This document shows positions 1 to 6,920 of a stretch of DNA of 56,850 nucleotides, in pieces. This DNA is from a virus. The stretch is taken from IMG/VR virus record IMGVR_UViG_3300046171_000223, positions 1-56,850 of that record. The stretch is one strand, 5' to 3'. Below the pieces are notes generated by a model, which saw nothing but the letters and a program-made list of their open reading frames with translations, did not search any database and had not been told where the DNA came from. The position numbers and the translations under genes were made by a program. Position 1 is the first letter of the stretch; each line of letters starts with the position of its first letter.

Positions 1-1
1 A

Positions 2-151
2 AATGCAAATAGGTTTTACCCTATTCGCAGACTTGCACCAATTGATTTCTATGATCCTTGTAGTGCTAAAATTACTAAACTAAACAAGGAGGTAGAACTA
101 GCGTTATACGAAAGCCTAATGTGGCGACGATTAGAAGAACAGTCTAAATAA
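2..151 (+). CDS. Small unknown protein, 3' part (continues from 56819)
   Basis: The frame is open from base 2 to the TAA at 149-151. It encodes a peptide ending in WRRLEEQSK. It has no start here. The ORF that opens at ATG 56819 and runs off the right end enters this same frame if the contig is circular, giving one 60-residue protein (11 residues from the right end, 49 here). Its function is unknown. It has a mixed, slightly basic composition and no membrane segment. It is followed closely by the small membrane protein at 169. Confidence 0.75.
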   Translation, partial: NANRFYPIRRLAPIDFYDPCSAKITKLNKEVELALYESLMWRRLEEQSK

Positions 152-168
152 TTAAACACTCAAGAAGA

Positions 169-330
169 ATGAATCTTTTAGTCTTTATCCTACTATCTGT
201 GACGTTCACACTAGCTGGTTCTTTAGTTTGTTTCTATCTGTTCTGTCGAGTCTTGAATGCACCCTACAAACAGACAAGTTATGAACTAAATGCAGCACTA
301 AGTCACGGCAACCAAGAACCGCATATCTAA
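169..330 (+). CDS. Small membrane protein, unknown
   Basis: A 53-residue ORF starting at ATG 169 behind AAGAAG. The N-terminal half (about residues 2-27) is a single strongly hydrophobic segment with two cysteines, followed by a short polar tail. This is a one-pass inner-membrane peptide of the kind phages place in early regions, sometimes to block superinfection or alter host envelope proteins. That role is only a possibility. It lies 17 bp after the preceding gene and just before an early promoter. Confidence 0.6.
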   Translation: MNLLVFILLSVTFTLAGSLVCFYLFCRVLNAPYKQTSYELNAALSHGNQEPHI

Positions 331-349
331 AAAAGGAGCAAAAAATATC

Positions 350-378
350 TTGACCATCTCACGAGATCTCAATACAAT
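350..378 (+). promoter_or_regulatory. Early sigma70-like promoter with operator-like spacer
   Basis: TTGACC (350-355), a 17-bp spacer and TACAAT (373-378). The spacer contains CTCACGAGATC, the element repeated in the other early promoters of this phage. It probably drives the genes from 445 onwards. Confidence 0.75.
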
Positions 379-380
379 TA

Positions 381-425
381 GGATACTTTGAGAGTTTAAC
401 AATCCAGCTAGACTCTCAAATATCC
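381..425 (+). promoter_or_regulatory. Leader stem-loop
   Basis: GGATACTTTGAGAGT (381-395) pairs with ACTCTCAAATATCC (412-425), about 14 bp with one bulged C and a 16-nt loop. It lies between the promoter at 350 and the ribosome binding site AACGGAG before ATG 445. It belongs to a recurring set of structured early leaders. Confidence 0.65.
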
Positions 426-444
426 ACCTTTAACGGAGTGACTA

Positions 445-639
445 ATGCCGCTACAAATGATAGAAACAGACACTACCTACGATGTTGTAAACCGTGTAAA
501 GAACGGTAACAATGGGTACGCTATAACCTATGACTCGAATGCAGCAGAAGGTGCAATTAGATTCTCAAAAGATCGCTATATCAAGCGAGAATTAAAAGAC
601 CGTGACGGAGATACTTACTTCATCATTCAACCACGATAA
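445..639 (+). CDS. Small unknown early protein
   Basis: 64 residues, starting at ATG 445 behind AACGGAGTGACTA. It is soluble and polar, with a short N-terminal acidic stretch and a basic KDRYIKRELKDRDGD segment near the C-terminus. I recognise no family. It is the first gene of a short early transcript from the promoter at 350, and the next gene starts 14 bp beyond its stop. Confidence 0.6.
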   Translation: MPLQMIETDTTYDVVNRVKNGNNGYAITYDSNAAEGAIRFSKDRYIKRELKDRDGDTYFIIQPR

Positions 640-652
640 TCTGAGCAATATA

Positions 653-958
653 ATGAGAAAAACTATCAATATTAAAGAAACAGTAGAGTACTTCAATAAG
701 TTATTGTTACTTAGTGATTTTAAGGCAAAAGATCGCACTGAAGGTAAGCAATTTAGGATGGGTTTGATTTCAGCAGTGGAGCATATTCTCCATACTACTG
801 GAAACTATAAAGGTTATCGGTACGTTGACAAAAAAGAAGCAATCAAACCGTATGCTTTTGGTTGTGATTATTCCAAAATCAGTAAAGATCCAGACTCAAC
901 TGAGTTATCTTTAGCTGGTGGAGATGAGTCTAGAAGACAGTATGTCATTCAATTATAG
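653..958 (+). CDS. Small unknown early protein
   Basis: I take ATG 653 as the start, giving 101 residues. A GTG at 602 in the same frame would overlap the upstream gene by 38 bp and is less likely. The protein is soluble and begins MRKTINIKETVEYFNK. No motif is recognised. It is followed after 13 bp by the gene at 972 in the same operon. Confidence 0.6.
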   Translation: MRKTINIKETVEYFNKLLLLSDFKAKDRTEGKQFRMGLISAVEHILHTTGNYKGYRYVDKKEAIKPYAFGCDYSKISKDPDSTELSLAGGDESRRQYVIQL

Positions 959-971
959 TCGGAGATAGAAA

Positions 972-1403
972 ATGTTCGAATATCTTATTAATATATACCG
1001 TAAAGAAGCACCTTATTATGCATCCAACAACAAGGTGATGCAACAGTATCAATTTAAAAAGAGTGGAACCCTACTAAGTACTAAACGAAATGCATCCAAA
1101 CACGTTCAGGAAATCTTAAGTGCTATCCATCTTTTAGAATCTACACTCAACGGAGGGATATCTTATAATGTTCACCTAGATGTAAACATTTGCATGATAG
1201 ACTCGGACGTATCAGATAAAGATATATGGTTAGCTAGTCAGCATTTAAGCTTTAACCCTAAAAAAGAGAGGTGCTGTAATACGCAAGACTCTAAGTGGTA
1301 TACTACTCATCGTGGTGAGCTTCAATCCTTTAGAGAAAAACATTTCCCTGAACTTGCGCTTGATTCGGGGGATCTACTTAAAAAGTTTATTAGCTTAAGT
1401 TAA
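972..1403 (+). CDS. Unknown early protein
   Basis: 143 residues, with CGGAG nine bases before ATG 972, a good start. It is soluble, with a basic N-terminal third and several scattered cysteines that do not form a clear zinc site. No family is recognised. It is the last gene of the first early operon; a new promoter follows at 1411. Confidence 0.6.
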   Translation: MFEYLINIYRKEAPYYASNNKVMQQYQFKKSGTLLSTKRNASKHVQEILSAIHLLESTLNGGISYNVHLDVNICMIDSDVSDKDIWLASQHLSFNPKKERCCNTQDSKWYTTHRGELQSFREKHFPELALDSGDLLKKFISLS

Positions 1404-1410
1404 ATTTATC

Positions 1411-1439
1411 TTGACACTCTAACTAGATCCCGAGATAAT
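1411..1439 (+). promoter_or_regulatory. Early sigma70-like promoter
   Basis: TTGACA (1411-1416), 17-bp spacer, GATAAT (1434-1439). The -10 box is the loop of a hairpin, GATCCCGA/TCGGGATC, so promoter and palindrome are superimposed. The spacer has a diverged operator-like element (CTAACTAGATC). Confidence 0.75.
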
Positions 1440-1499
1440 CGGGATCATTGACGATAACTGCAAGACAGTCTCTTGAATGCAGCACTTCTAGTAGTTATC
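1424..1499 (+). promoter_or_regulatory. Structured early leader
   Basis: Three hairpins in a row. GATCCCGA/TCGGGATC overlaps the -10 box. GATAACT (1453-1459) pairs with AGTTATC (1493-1499). Inside that lies TGCAAGA against TCTTG-aa-TGCA (1459-1481). The ribosome binding site TTAATCGGAGC for the gene at 1526 follows. Confidence 0.55.
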
Positions 1500-1525
1500 T
1501 CAAATAACTTAATCGGAGCAGACAA

Positions 1526-1825
1526 ATGAAGTTCACAGTAACAGGAACCACAGAATTTATAGTAACCGTCAACTGGCAACGCAAAGTCGATGTCACTAAA
1601 GCGCAGGTAGTCGAAGCTTTAGACTTAGAAGGTGAAGATAAGCGAGAGTGGAGAGACTCTGTTCAAGACTTTTTGGATTCAGAACAGCATCGAGATTGGG
1701 CCAATGAATTAGAAATGTGCTTATCTGTTCAATGGGATTCATCGAATGGAGATATCGAAGCGATGGATATTCAAGAAGTGGAAGTAATCCAAGATCGATC
1801 AGATATCGAAGAAGTAGAACAGTAA
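1526..1825 (+). CDS. Acidic unknown early protein
   Basis: 99 residues, starting behind AATCGGAGCAGACAA, the ribosome binding site pattern repeated through the early region. The protein is strongly acidic, especially the last 25 residues (DIQEVEVIQDRSDIEEVEQ), which is compatible with a DNA mimic or a protein-binding role, but this is speculation. No family is recognised. Confidence 0.65.
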   Translation: MKFTVTGTTEFIVTVNWQRKVDVTKAQVVEALDLEGEDKREWRDSVQDFLDSEQHRDWANELEMCLSVQWDSSNGDIEAMDIQEVEVIQDRSDIEEVEQ

Positions 1826-1833
1826 CCAACATG

Positions 1834-1850
1834 CCCCGAGATAATCGGGG
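1834..1850 (+). promoter_or_regulatory. Leader hairpin
   Basis: CCCCGA-GATAA-TCGGGG, a perfect 6-bp stem with a 5-nt loop, followed by TTTCAC. It lies in the 55-bp gap between the acidic gene and the DUF932 gene. Sister hairpins occur at 1424, 2998, about 3770 and 56494. It could act as a weak terminator or as an RNA stability element. Confidence 0.5.
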
Positions 1851-1880
1851 TTTCACAACATCCTATAAACGAGACATACA

Positions 1881-2985
1881 ATGCCAGCATTACGAGACTC
1901 AAAAGGTAGATTCATCAAAAAGTCAGATCTCCTCAAGCAGGGAGATATAATGGAGACAAGTTACAGTCTTCAAGCAGCCGATAACTCGCCCATCGGTGAC
2001 GAGAATATGTGTGCGGTTCAGGCTGGAGCAAGTCTCGACGCTATTCTTGAAGATCCAAATATGAATTGGAGAGTTTCAAAACTCCCCATCTATGACGGTA
2101 ACGGTAACGAGATCAAGAATCGTAAAGTGATTACTCGTGATGATACTGCTCAACATTTTGAGGTAGTCTCTGATCGTTACACTATTGTTCAAAACTCAGA
2201 AAACATTGAGTTCCTCCGCCCATTGTTCGAAACAGGCAGGTTTTCTTTAGACTGTGCAGGGACTTACCGTGACGGTTCAAGGGCTTTCCTAGTTGCTAAA
2301 CGCAATGACGCTAGGCCCATTGAACCTGTCAAGGGTGATGAGATCCACCCCTTCTTTGGAATTCGTTGGGGCCACGATGGAGATACTCCAATCAAGATTC
2401 AAGCTTTTGCGACACGAGTGTTTTGCTCAAATGTTTTTCCAGCTATCGACAGAGAAGCAAAAGAATCAGAGATCACGATCAAGCACCGTCGAGGTGTGCA
2501 TGATGCGCTTGATGTCTTGTCTGATCTGACTGCTAAATCTGTCCAGAAATATGCTGACACTGAAACTGCTCTCAAAAAGCTAGCGAATGCACCGATCTCT
2601 AAGGGTAAACTGGAGACTTACTTCCGTAACGTGCTCCATCTGCCCTACAGAGATCCTGATGCTATCGTCAAGGACGATATGATTGCTGTCATCCTTGCCG
2701 AACCGTCAACGTATGACGGTATCGCAAGAAGAGTTCGACCGTCTAATGGATCTTGGTAAACGCAAGCTTGGCTGGTTGATGAAAGCCTATGAGGAAGAGG
2801 CAGACACAATGCCCTCATCCGCCCAAGAAACGTACTACCATGCTTGGAATGCAGTAACTCGACACGTTACGCATGATGCACCTACGGTCGCTAGTCAGTC
2901 TCGCTTTGAGAAAGCCATAGCTGGGCTAGGTGCAAACCTTTCAACTCGTGCATATTCGCAAGCAATTGAGCTTGCAGTTGCATAA
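1881..2985 (+). CDS. DUF932-like protein, interrupted by a +1 frameshift near 2720
   Basis: The first frame (1881-2759, 292 residues) matches the DUF932 family of phage and plasmid proteins: an N-terminal domain with VVSDRYTIVQN, then FALVAKR-like, RVFCSN and KHRRG segments. The C-terminal helical part (EEFDRLMDLGKRK to SQAIELAVA) continues in the +1 frame to the TAA at 2983-2985. Removing one base around 2710-2725 joins them into about 367 residues, a normal DUF932 length. DUF932 function is unsettled; it is common on mobile elements. A downstream ATG at 1950 behind GGGAGATATA is an alternative start. The break may be a sequencing insertion. Confidence 0.75.
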
Positions 2986-2997
2986 GTTGTTTACTAA

Positions 2998-3018
2998 GAT
3001 CCCGAGAACATCGGGGTC
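2998..3018 (+). promoter_or_regulatory. Leader hairpin
   Basis: GATCCCGA-GAACA-TCGGGGTC, a near-perfect 8-bp stem followed by TTACC and four T. It separates the DUF932 gene from the gene at 3049 and is one of the recurring TCGGG hairpins. Confidence 0.5.
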
Positions 3019-3048
3019 TTACCTTTTAATCCCTATCGGAGACAATCG

Positions 3049-3762
3049 ATGTCTATCTCATTAGCCAAAAACACAACACTGTTTTCTTCAAAGCAGGTAC
3101 TAACGCATAAAGAAGCAACCGAGTATATCCACAAACATTTTGGGTATACACCAAAGACTGCTAACCAGACACTCTACAATTGGACAACTACCGGAGCAAT
3201 CCCTTGTCAACTGGTCAGAGGAAAAAGGCATTATGCACTTAGCGATATCCTAAAGTTTTCTACTCCTAAAGATCGAAGGCGGATGATACTGGTTGCTAAG
3301 TGGAAACGAGCAAGAGGTCTTTACGCTGAGTTTGATCAGTACGCTAAATCCAAGTACGACACTGTAGGAGAAAAACAAAGAAAAGAAGCTATGTTTGCTG
3401 AAGCACTTAAACCTGTTCCAGCTATTCAAGAGGATCTGATGCTGCAACAGATGGAGACCTATACGGAACAGCCTGAGTTGCCGCTTGATCCTGTAGACCG
3501 TCTAAACAGTTTACCTATAGAAGAACGGAGAAAAGTTTTTGCTGAAGAATATATCAGTGCAAAGGACATCCTCAGAAATTATAGGACTGATGCAAAGCAG
3601 TTAGCAAGATTAGCCAGAGACAAGAAGCTAGACCGTATCACGGTAAGATGTACCAAGACCAATCAAGCTAGGTATGCTTACCCCAGAGAGCAGATAACTA
3701 AACTGTTTAAAGATCGAAACTCAGTGTTGCATTCATCAACAGGGTCAGAGGTCTTTATCTAA
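3049..3762 (+). CDS. Putative DNA-binding regulator with two helix-turn-helix domains
   Basis: 237 residues behind CTATCGGAGACAATCG. Residues about 17-70 look like a MerR/excisionase-type winged helix (HKEATEYIHKHFGYTPKT, then NWTTTGAIPC and a GKRHYALSDI wing). A second similar module lies at about residues 165-225 (ISAKDILRNYRTDAKQL, then a YAYPREQITKLF wing). The linker is charged. Such proteins act as early regulators or directionality factors. It sits in the early arm, remote from the integrase. The assignment is from pattern only. Confidence 0.6.
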   Translation: MSISLAKNTTLFSSKQVLTHKEATEYIHKHFGYTPKTANQTLYNWTTTGAIPCQLVRGKRHYALSDILKFSTPKDRRRMILVAKWKRARGLYAEFDQYAKSKYDTVGEKQRKEAMFAEALKPVPAIQEDLMLQQMETYTEQPELPLDPVDRLNSLPIEERRKVFAEEYISAKDILRNYRTDAKQLARLARDKKLDRITVRCTKTNQARYAYPREQITKLFKDRNSVLHSSTGSEVFI

Positions 3763-3886
3763 CATCCAGACCTCGACATCATCGGGGTCTCACAGAACTG
3801 GACATCTGAGTGTCTATGGGGTTCGACCATTATCTGACAATTCAGCCAGATAACGGATGTCCAGCACACTCTAATCGGAGAACACA
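3763..3886 (+). promoter_or_regulatory. Structured leader between early genes
   Basis: After the GACCTCGA-CATCA-TCGGGGTC hairpin (about 3768-3788), TGGACATC (3799-3806) pairs with GATGTCCA (3856-3863). TTATCTG (3830-3836) pairs with CAGATAA (3847-3853) inside it. The ribosome binding site TAATCGGAG follows. The design matches the leaders at 1424 and 56718. Confidence 0.55.
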
Positions 3887-4096
3887 ATGCGACTTACACA
3901 CCGTCAAGCTTGGAGTCTGGGGCGTTTCGACAATGCTAAACGATGGTATCCAGATAAGAAGATCGCTGAGTATTTTGAGAATTATCGATCCCCATCCAAT
4001 GCGTGGCCCTACTCTTATCTTCATGCTGCGACAACCAAGAAATTCTACAATTGGATGCGGGAGAATCATCCAACCTTACTAAACTCAATTAAATAA
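3887..4096 (+). CDS. Small basic unknown early protein
   Basis: 69 residues, starting behind TAATCGGAGAACACA. It is basic and rich in aromatic residues (WSLGRFDNAKRWYPD, FYNWMRE). No family is recognised. The richness in Trp, Tyr and Arg would suit nucleic-acid or host-protein binding, which is inference. Confidence 0.65.
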   Translation: MRLTHRQAWSLGRFDNAKRWYPDKKIAEYFENYRSPSNAWPYSYLHAATTKKFYNWMRENHPTLLNSIK

Positions 4097-4118
4097 ACCA
4101 TCTAATCGGAGACAATCA

Positions 4119-4580
4119 ATGATCTATTCTGTCAACGGTTCACCAGCCTTTGAACAGTACAAAGGTTGTGGCAAAGCTTGGGTAGCTACAAACAAGAATG
4201 CAGAGATCGTAGGCATTCGCTACATGCATGACTTTGAGCCTGACTTCACGAAACTCCCCAAATGGGTGCAAGCTATACGAGAATCTTACCCAACAATTCG
4301 ACAGTGGGATGGTAACTATTCTCGACGATATTGCCCTGATGCTGCTCGTTTGGGGAAACTTAAAAAGATAGCAATCGCTAACGGACATCCTGCAACAGGG
4401 CTGAATGGTGGCTACATTAAAGCCTCAAAGATTGTCCAAGATGCTAAGACACAACTCTCAAAGACTGAGACTGATCAGTTCAGTCAATATCGTCTTAACT
4501 GCAGGAAAGAACTAGCTGAACTTGGTGAGGTCAGTAGCGGAATGCTTTCCTGCTACGAGTTTATTCCTAAATACTGGTAA
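4119..4580 (+). CDS. Unknown early protein
   Basis: 153 residues behind TAATCGGAGACAATCA. It is soluble, basic in the middle, with several Trp and Cys residues. No domain is recognised. It is followed after 12 bp by a small membrane protein with an equally typical ribosome binding site. Confidence 0.65.
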   Translation: MIYSVNGSPAFEQYKGCGKAWVATNKNAEIVGIRYMHDFEPDFTKLPKWVQAIRESYPTIRQWDGNYSRRYCPDAARLGKLKKIAIANGHPATGLNGGYIKASKIVQDAKTQLSKTETDQFSQYRLNCRKELAELGEVSSGMLSCYEFIPKYW

Positions 4581-4592
4581 GGGAGACAATCA

Positions 4593-4742
4593 ATGGAATG
4601 GATACCAATGATCTTAATTTTTCTCGTAGGTGTTGCAGCAGGTATCGGGATCTGGTGGGTTACCGATCTGGTAACAAACACTGAAGATTGGCCCTTCGAC
4701 GATTGGCCTTTTGACAAACCTAACAACGGAGACAACCGATGA
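4593..4742 (+). CDS. Small membrane protein
   Basis: 49 residues starting at ATG 4593 behind GGGAGACAATCA. One transmembrane segment covers about residues 5-25 and is Gly/Ala/Ile rich. It is followed by an acidic, Trp-rich tail containing an internal repeat (DWPFDDWPFD). The stop overlaps the next start (ATGA at 4739-4742), implying translational coupling. The role is unknown. Confidence 0.65.
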   Translation: MEWIPMILIFLVGVAAGIGIWWVTDLVTNTEDWPFDDWPFDKPNNGDNR

Positions 4743-5149
4743 CTAAGTTAAATAAATCCTCTATCGATTTTCCAAATCCACAACCGTGTCCGTTCGCTAA
4801 GAAAGCGATCAACACGAGGTGCGATGCTTTCCTTACTGCAGATCTGGAGATCCCTTACGAACAGCAGGATCAAGTCACACTACCTGAACTGCAGATCTAT
4901 CACTCTCGACGCACTGATGGTGTGATTGATTACTATACACAAGGACAGTATCACTATGTGGATCATATTGTCGCAAATCTAAAGCTAGTCTGTGACGATT
5001 ATGATCGCAGAGGAATTGAGTACTACCTATTCTGTGATGCTAATTATTGCGATCCAGATTGCGAGTTCGACTATGTGCTCTGGTTGCCCAATGAACCTCA
5101 TATGAATTCACTGGTCAAAGGATCTCCGAAAGTAGAGGAGGTCGCATGA
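4739..5149 (+). CDS. Unknown early protein
   Basis: 136 residues, coupled to the upstream membrane protein by an ATGA overlap and to the next gene by another (5146-5149). It is an acidic, aromatic-rich soluble protein with Cys at both ends (QPCPFAKKAINTRC; CDANYCDPDCEFDY). The cysteines could bind a metal, but no known family is recognised. Confidence 0.65.
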   Translation: MTKLNKSSIDFPNPQPCPFAKKAINTRCDAFLTADLEIPYEQQDQVTLPELQIYHSRRTDGVIDYYTQGQYHYVDHIVANLKLVCDDYDRRGIEYYLFCDANYCDPDCEFDYVLWLPNEPHMNSLVKGSPKVEEVA

Positions 5150-5481
5150 TACAGACAAAAGAAGTATATCTCGTTACAGTTGAATTTCAACCTATGACAG
5201 ACGGGGTGTGGGACGGAAAATTCCCAAGTCATTGGATTGTTAAAAAGTTTTACACGTTGAGTAGTGCGATTATTTTCTATCGCAAATACGCTTATCATGA
5301 AAACACTGTTTCTTGTTTTGTAAGTGCTCCAATTCAATCATTAAATACAGTGGCTTTGACGAAATGGGAGTTTGAATCCGTTGACTCTATAGTAGATAGA
5401 GAACTGGCTTTCCAATCTGGATTACCTCACGAACAGTTCGATGAGGACGATCCTCAATATGATCCCGAGGAGGTCGCGTGA
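5146..5481 (+). CDS. Unknown early protein
   Basis: 111 residues, starting in an ATGA overlap with GGAGG upstream. It is an acidic soluble protein ending in an Asp/Glu-rich tail (DEDDPQYDPEEVA). It sits in a tightly coupled four-gene run (4593-5609). No family is recognised. Confidence 0.65.
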   Translation: MIQTKEVYLVTVEFQPMTDGVWDGKFPSHWIVKKFYTLSSAIIFYRKYAYHENTVSCFVSAPIQSLNTVALTKWEFESVDSIVDRELAFQSGLPHEQFDEDDPQYDPEEVA

Positions 5482-5609
5482 TGGTCTTCGACTATGTCCT
5501 ACGCTTTTGTGTGTTTGTTCTACTATCATCAATTAGTTTTTTGTTGATCACACCTTTGATCCTTGACGCTTTGTCATTCTGGTCAAAAGTGTTCAAGCTA
5601 ACCTTTTAA
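5481..5609 (+). CDS. Small membrane protein
   Basis: 42 residues, ATG 5481 overlapping the upstream TGA by one base, with a strong GAGGAGG ribosome binding site. Almost the whole peptide is hydrophobic (about residues 5-32), so it is a one-pass membrane peptide. Its function is unknown. Confidence 0.65.
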   Translation: MVFDYVLRFCVFVLLSSISFLLITPLILDALSFWSKVFKLTF

Positions 5610-5624
5610 ACAGAGGATCTAACA

Positions 5625-5969
5625 ATGACAGGTAGACCTATCGAACATGATCTGACAGACGAGCAATTTGGATATCTGATTGCCAAACGAGTTGCGTACA
5701 CGAAACCTGTTAAAGGCGCATACTGGTTATGCCACTGCACCAACTGTAAAGGAGAGACAGTCAAGTCCAGAAGTAGCTTATTAAACTGTTCAATCAACTA
5801 TTCGTGCGGTTGCCTTTACGGTTTCCGTACCCGAGTAGCCAAGTTATCAGGTTATGCACTACCAGTAGTTTCTCAAGCACTCAATAACAAAGGGTTGATT
5901 TCTGTTAAGATCAGAGACCATATCAAGCGAGTGGCTAAAGAACTCAAATCTAGAAAAGGATGGAAATAA
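5625..5969 (+). CDS. Zinc-ribbon protein with a LacI-like helix-turn-helix
   Basis: 114 residues behind CAGAGGATCTAACA. Residues about 36-66 hold a zinc ribbon (CHCTNC ... SCGC), the type found in phage proteins next to HNH or regulator genes. Residues about 72-110 read like a LacI-family DNA-binding head: AKLSGYALPVVSQALNNKG, then a VKIRDHIKRVAKEL helix. This suggests a compact sequence-specific regulator. The fusion is unusual because LacI heads normally sit at the N-terminus before a sugar-binding domain. The stop overlaps the next start (TAATG). Confidence 0.6.
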   Translation: MTGRPIEHDLTDEQFGYLIAKRVAYTKPVKGAYWLCHCTNCKGETVKSRSSLLNCSINYSCGCLYGFRTRVAKLSGYALPVVSQALNNKGLISVKIRDHIKRVAKELKSRKGWK

Positions 5970-6220
5970 TGGAAACACTGCATTTCGTCGAAAAGAACTC
6001 TACTCTCTGGCATACCCTCTGGGCTAAGTTGTGGGAGCAAAACGGCAAACCCCTTGACGAGTATGGAGTACCTGATTTCTCGGAGTACAACCCTCAGTAC
6101 AATGAAATGTGGCAATATATGGGTACAGTAGATAAAGGGTCTAATCAACAGGAGCACCAGTTCCGCCACAGAGCACACCCTTCAAACAATGAAAGAAAAT
6201 ATATTTCAATCATCATCTGA
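5969..6220 (+). CDS. Small unknown early protein
   Basis: 83 residues from ATG 5969, behind AAAGGATGGAAATA and overlapping the upstream stop by one base. ATG 5960 in the same frame is less well placed. It is a Trp-rich, acidic N-terminal half with a basic C-terminal tail. No family is recognised. It is the last gene before a large structured intergenic region. Confidence 0.55.
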   Translation: METLHFVEKNSTLWHTLWAKLWEQNGKPLDEYGVPDFSEYNPQYNEMWQYMGTVDKGSNQQEHQFRHRAHPSNNERKYISIII

Positions 6221-6226
6221 ATTTAC

Positions 6227-6255
6227 TTGACTGCTCACGAGATCCCGAGTATCTT
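6227..6255 (+). promoter_or_regulatory. Early sigma70-like promoter with operator
   Basis: TTGACT (6227-6232), 17-bp spacer containing CTCACGAGATCCC, TATCTT (6250-6255). It drives the structured leader at 6256-6515 and the zinc-ribbon gene at 6516. Confidence 0.75.
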
Positions 6256-6515
6256 GTGATCTTACCAGATCTGGTAAGGGGTTGTCCCTGTTAGTTGTCT
6301 TGTAGCTTGGACAACTAAACCAGATCTGGATGTCTGCTGAGTGGGCAATCCCGAATTATCAAGTTTGGTAGACCTAGTATTCGGGAGTGCCTTGTATGGA
6401 CTCTCATCTTTAAATTGCAAGGCTGTTTCATCGTCAACTGCTGTTCAGTAGTCAGACGGTACAAGTCCCTTGCGAGATGAGAGTCACCCTCACCTCACCT
6501 AACTATCGGAGTGAC
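6256..6515 (+). ncRNA. Large structured leader or small RNA
   Basis: A 260-base gene-free stretch packed with stems. TTACCAGATCTGGTAA (6262-6277) is a perfect palindrome, and CCAGATCTGG recurs at 6320-6329. AGTTGTC/GACAACT is at 6293-6316. GGCAATCCCGAAT (6344-6356) pairs with ATTCGGGAGTGCC (6379-6391), 12 of 13. GACTCTCATCT (6400-6410) pairs with AGATGAGAGTC (about 6474-6484). Inside that, GCAAGG pairs with CCTTGC, then CGTC/GACG, then ACTGCT-GTTC-AGTAGT. The last strand runs into the region before the ribosome binding site CTATCGGAG. I match it to no known riboswitch or group I intron. Confidence 0.5.
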
Positions 6516-6920
6516 ATGTTATCCAAAACTTTTAATTACTGGACAGTACTTAGTGAGTCTCCTCCAGATATTGGAGATCCCAACAAAAAGTACTTGTACT
6601 GTCAGTGTGTCTGTTGCCGCAAACGACATGTACGAGAAGACGATTTAAAAAGTGGGAAGTCAAAGTCCTGCGGTTGTTCTCGTTCTGCAGGGTTGCTGAA
6701 CGTTGTTGGTCAGAAGTTCAACTATTGGACAATTCTGTCTATCGGTAAAATTATCAACACTCATCGGTATGTTAAGAGTCAGTGCGACTGTGGCTATATT
6801 GCCAATTTAAGACTTTCAGCAATTAAACAAAATCAATCTAAATCCTGCGGTTGTACTCGTGCAAAGAAAACCAGACATCCTAGTGATAGGCAAACGCAAA
6901 GCGAGAGAGTTGCTAGCTAA
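6516..6920 (+). CDS. Double zinc-ribbon protein
   Basis: 134 residues from ATG 6516, which has the phage's standard ribosome binding site CTATCGGAGTGAC. The in-frame ATG 6477 lies inside the leader stem. There are two repeats of about 60 residues, each beginning FNYWTVLS or FNYWTILS and ending in a Cys4 ribbon with a final SCGC (CQCVCC ... SCGC; CDCG ... SCGC). Such ribbons accompany phage HNH and AP2-type DNA-binding proteins, so DNA binding is likely. It is preceded by the large structured leader, which may control it. Confidence 0.65.
   Translation: MLSKTFNYWTVLSESPPDIGDPNKKYLYCQCVCCRKRHVREDDLKSGKSKSCGCSRSAGLLNVVGQKFNYWTILSIGKIINTHRYVKSQCDCGYIANLRLSAIKQNQSKSCGCTRAKKTRHPSDRQTQSERVAS

Noticed and set aside
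3810-4082. Rightward 90-residue frame over the gene at 3887
   Set aside because: It overlaps a gene with a good TAATCGGAG start in another frame and covers the structured leader.
6221-6515. Group I intron or tRNA in the structured region
   Set aside because: I could not find the P3-P7 core, guanosine-binding site or a T-loop. The flanking genes are not interrupted halves of one gene.
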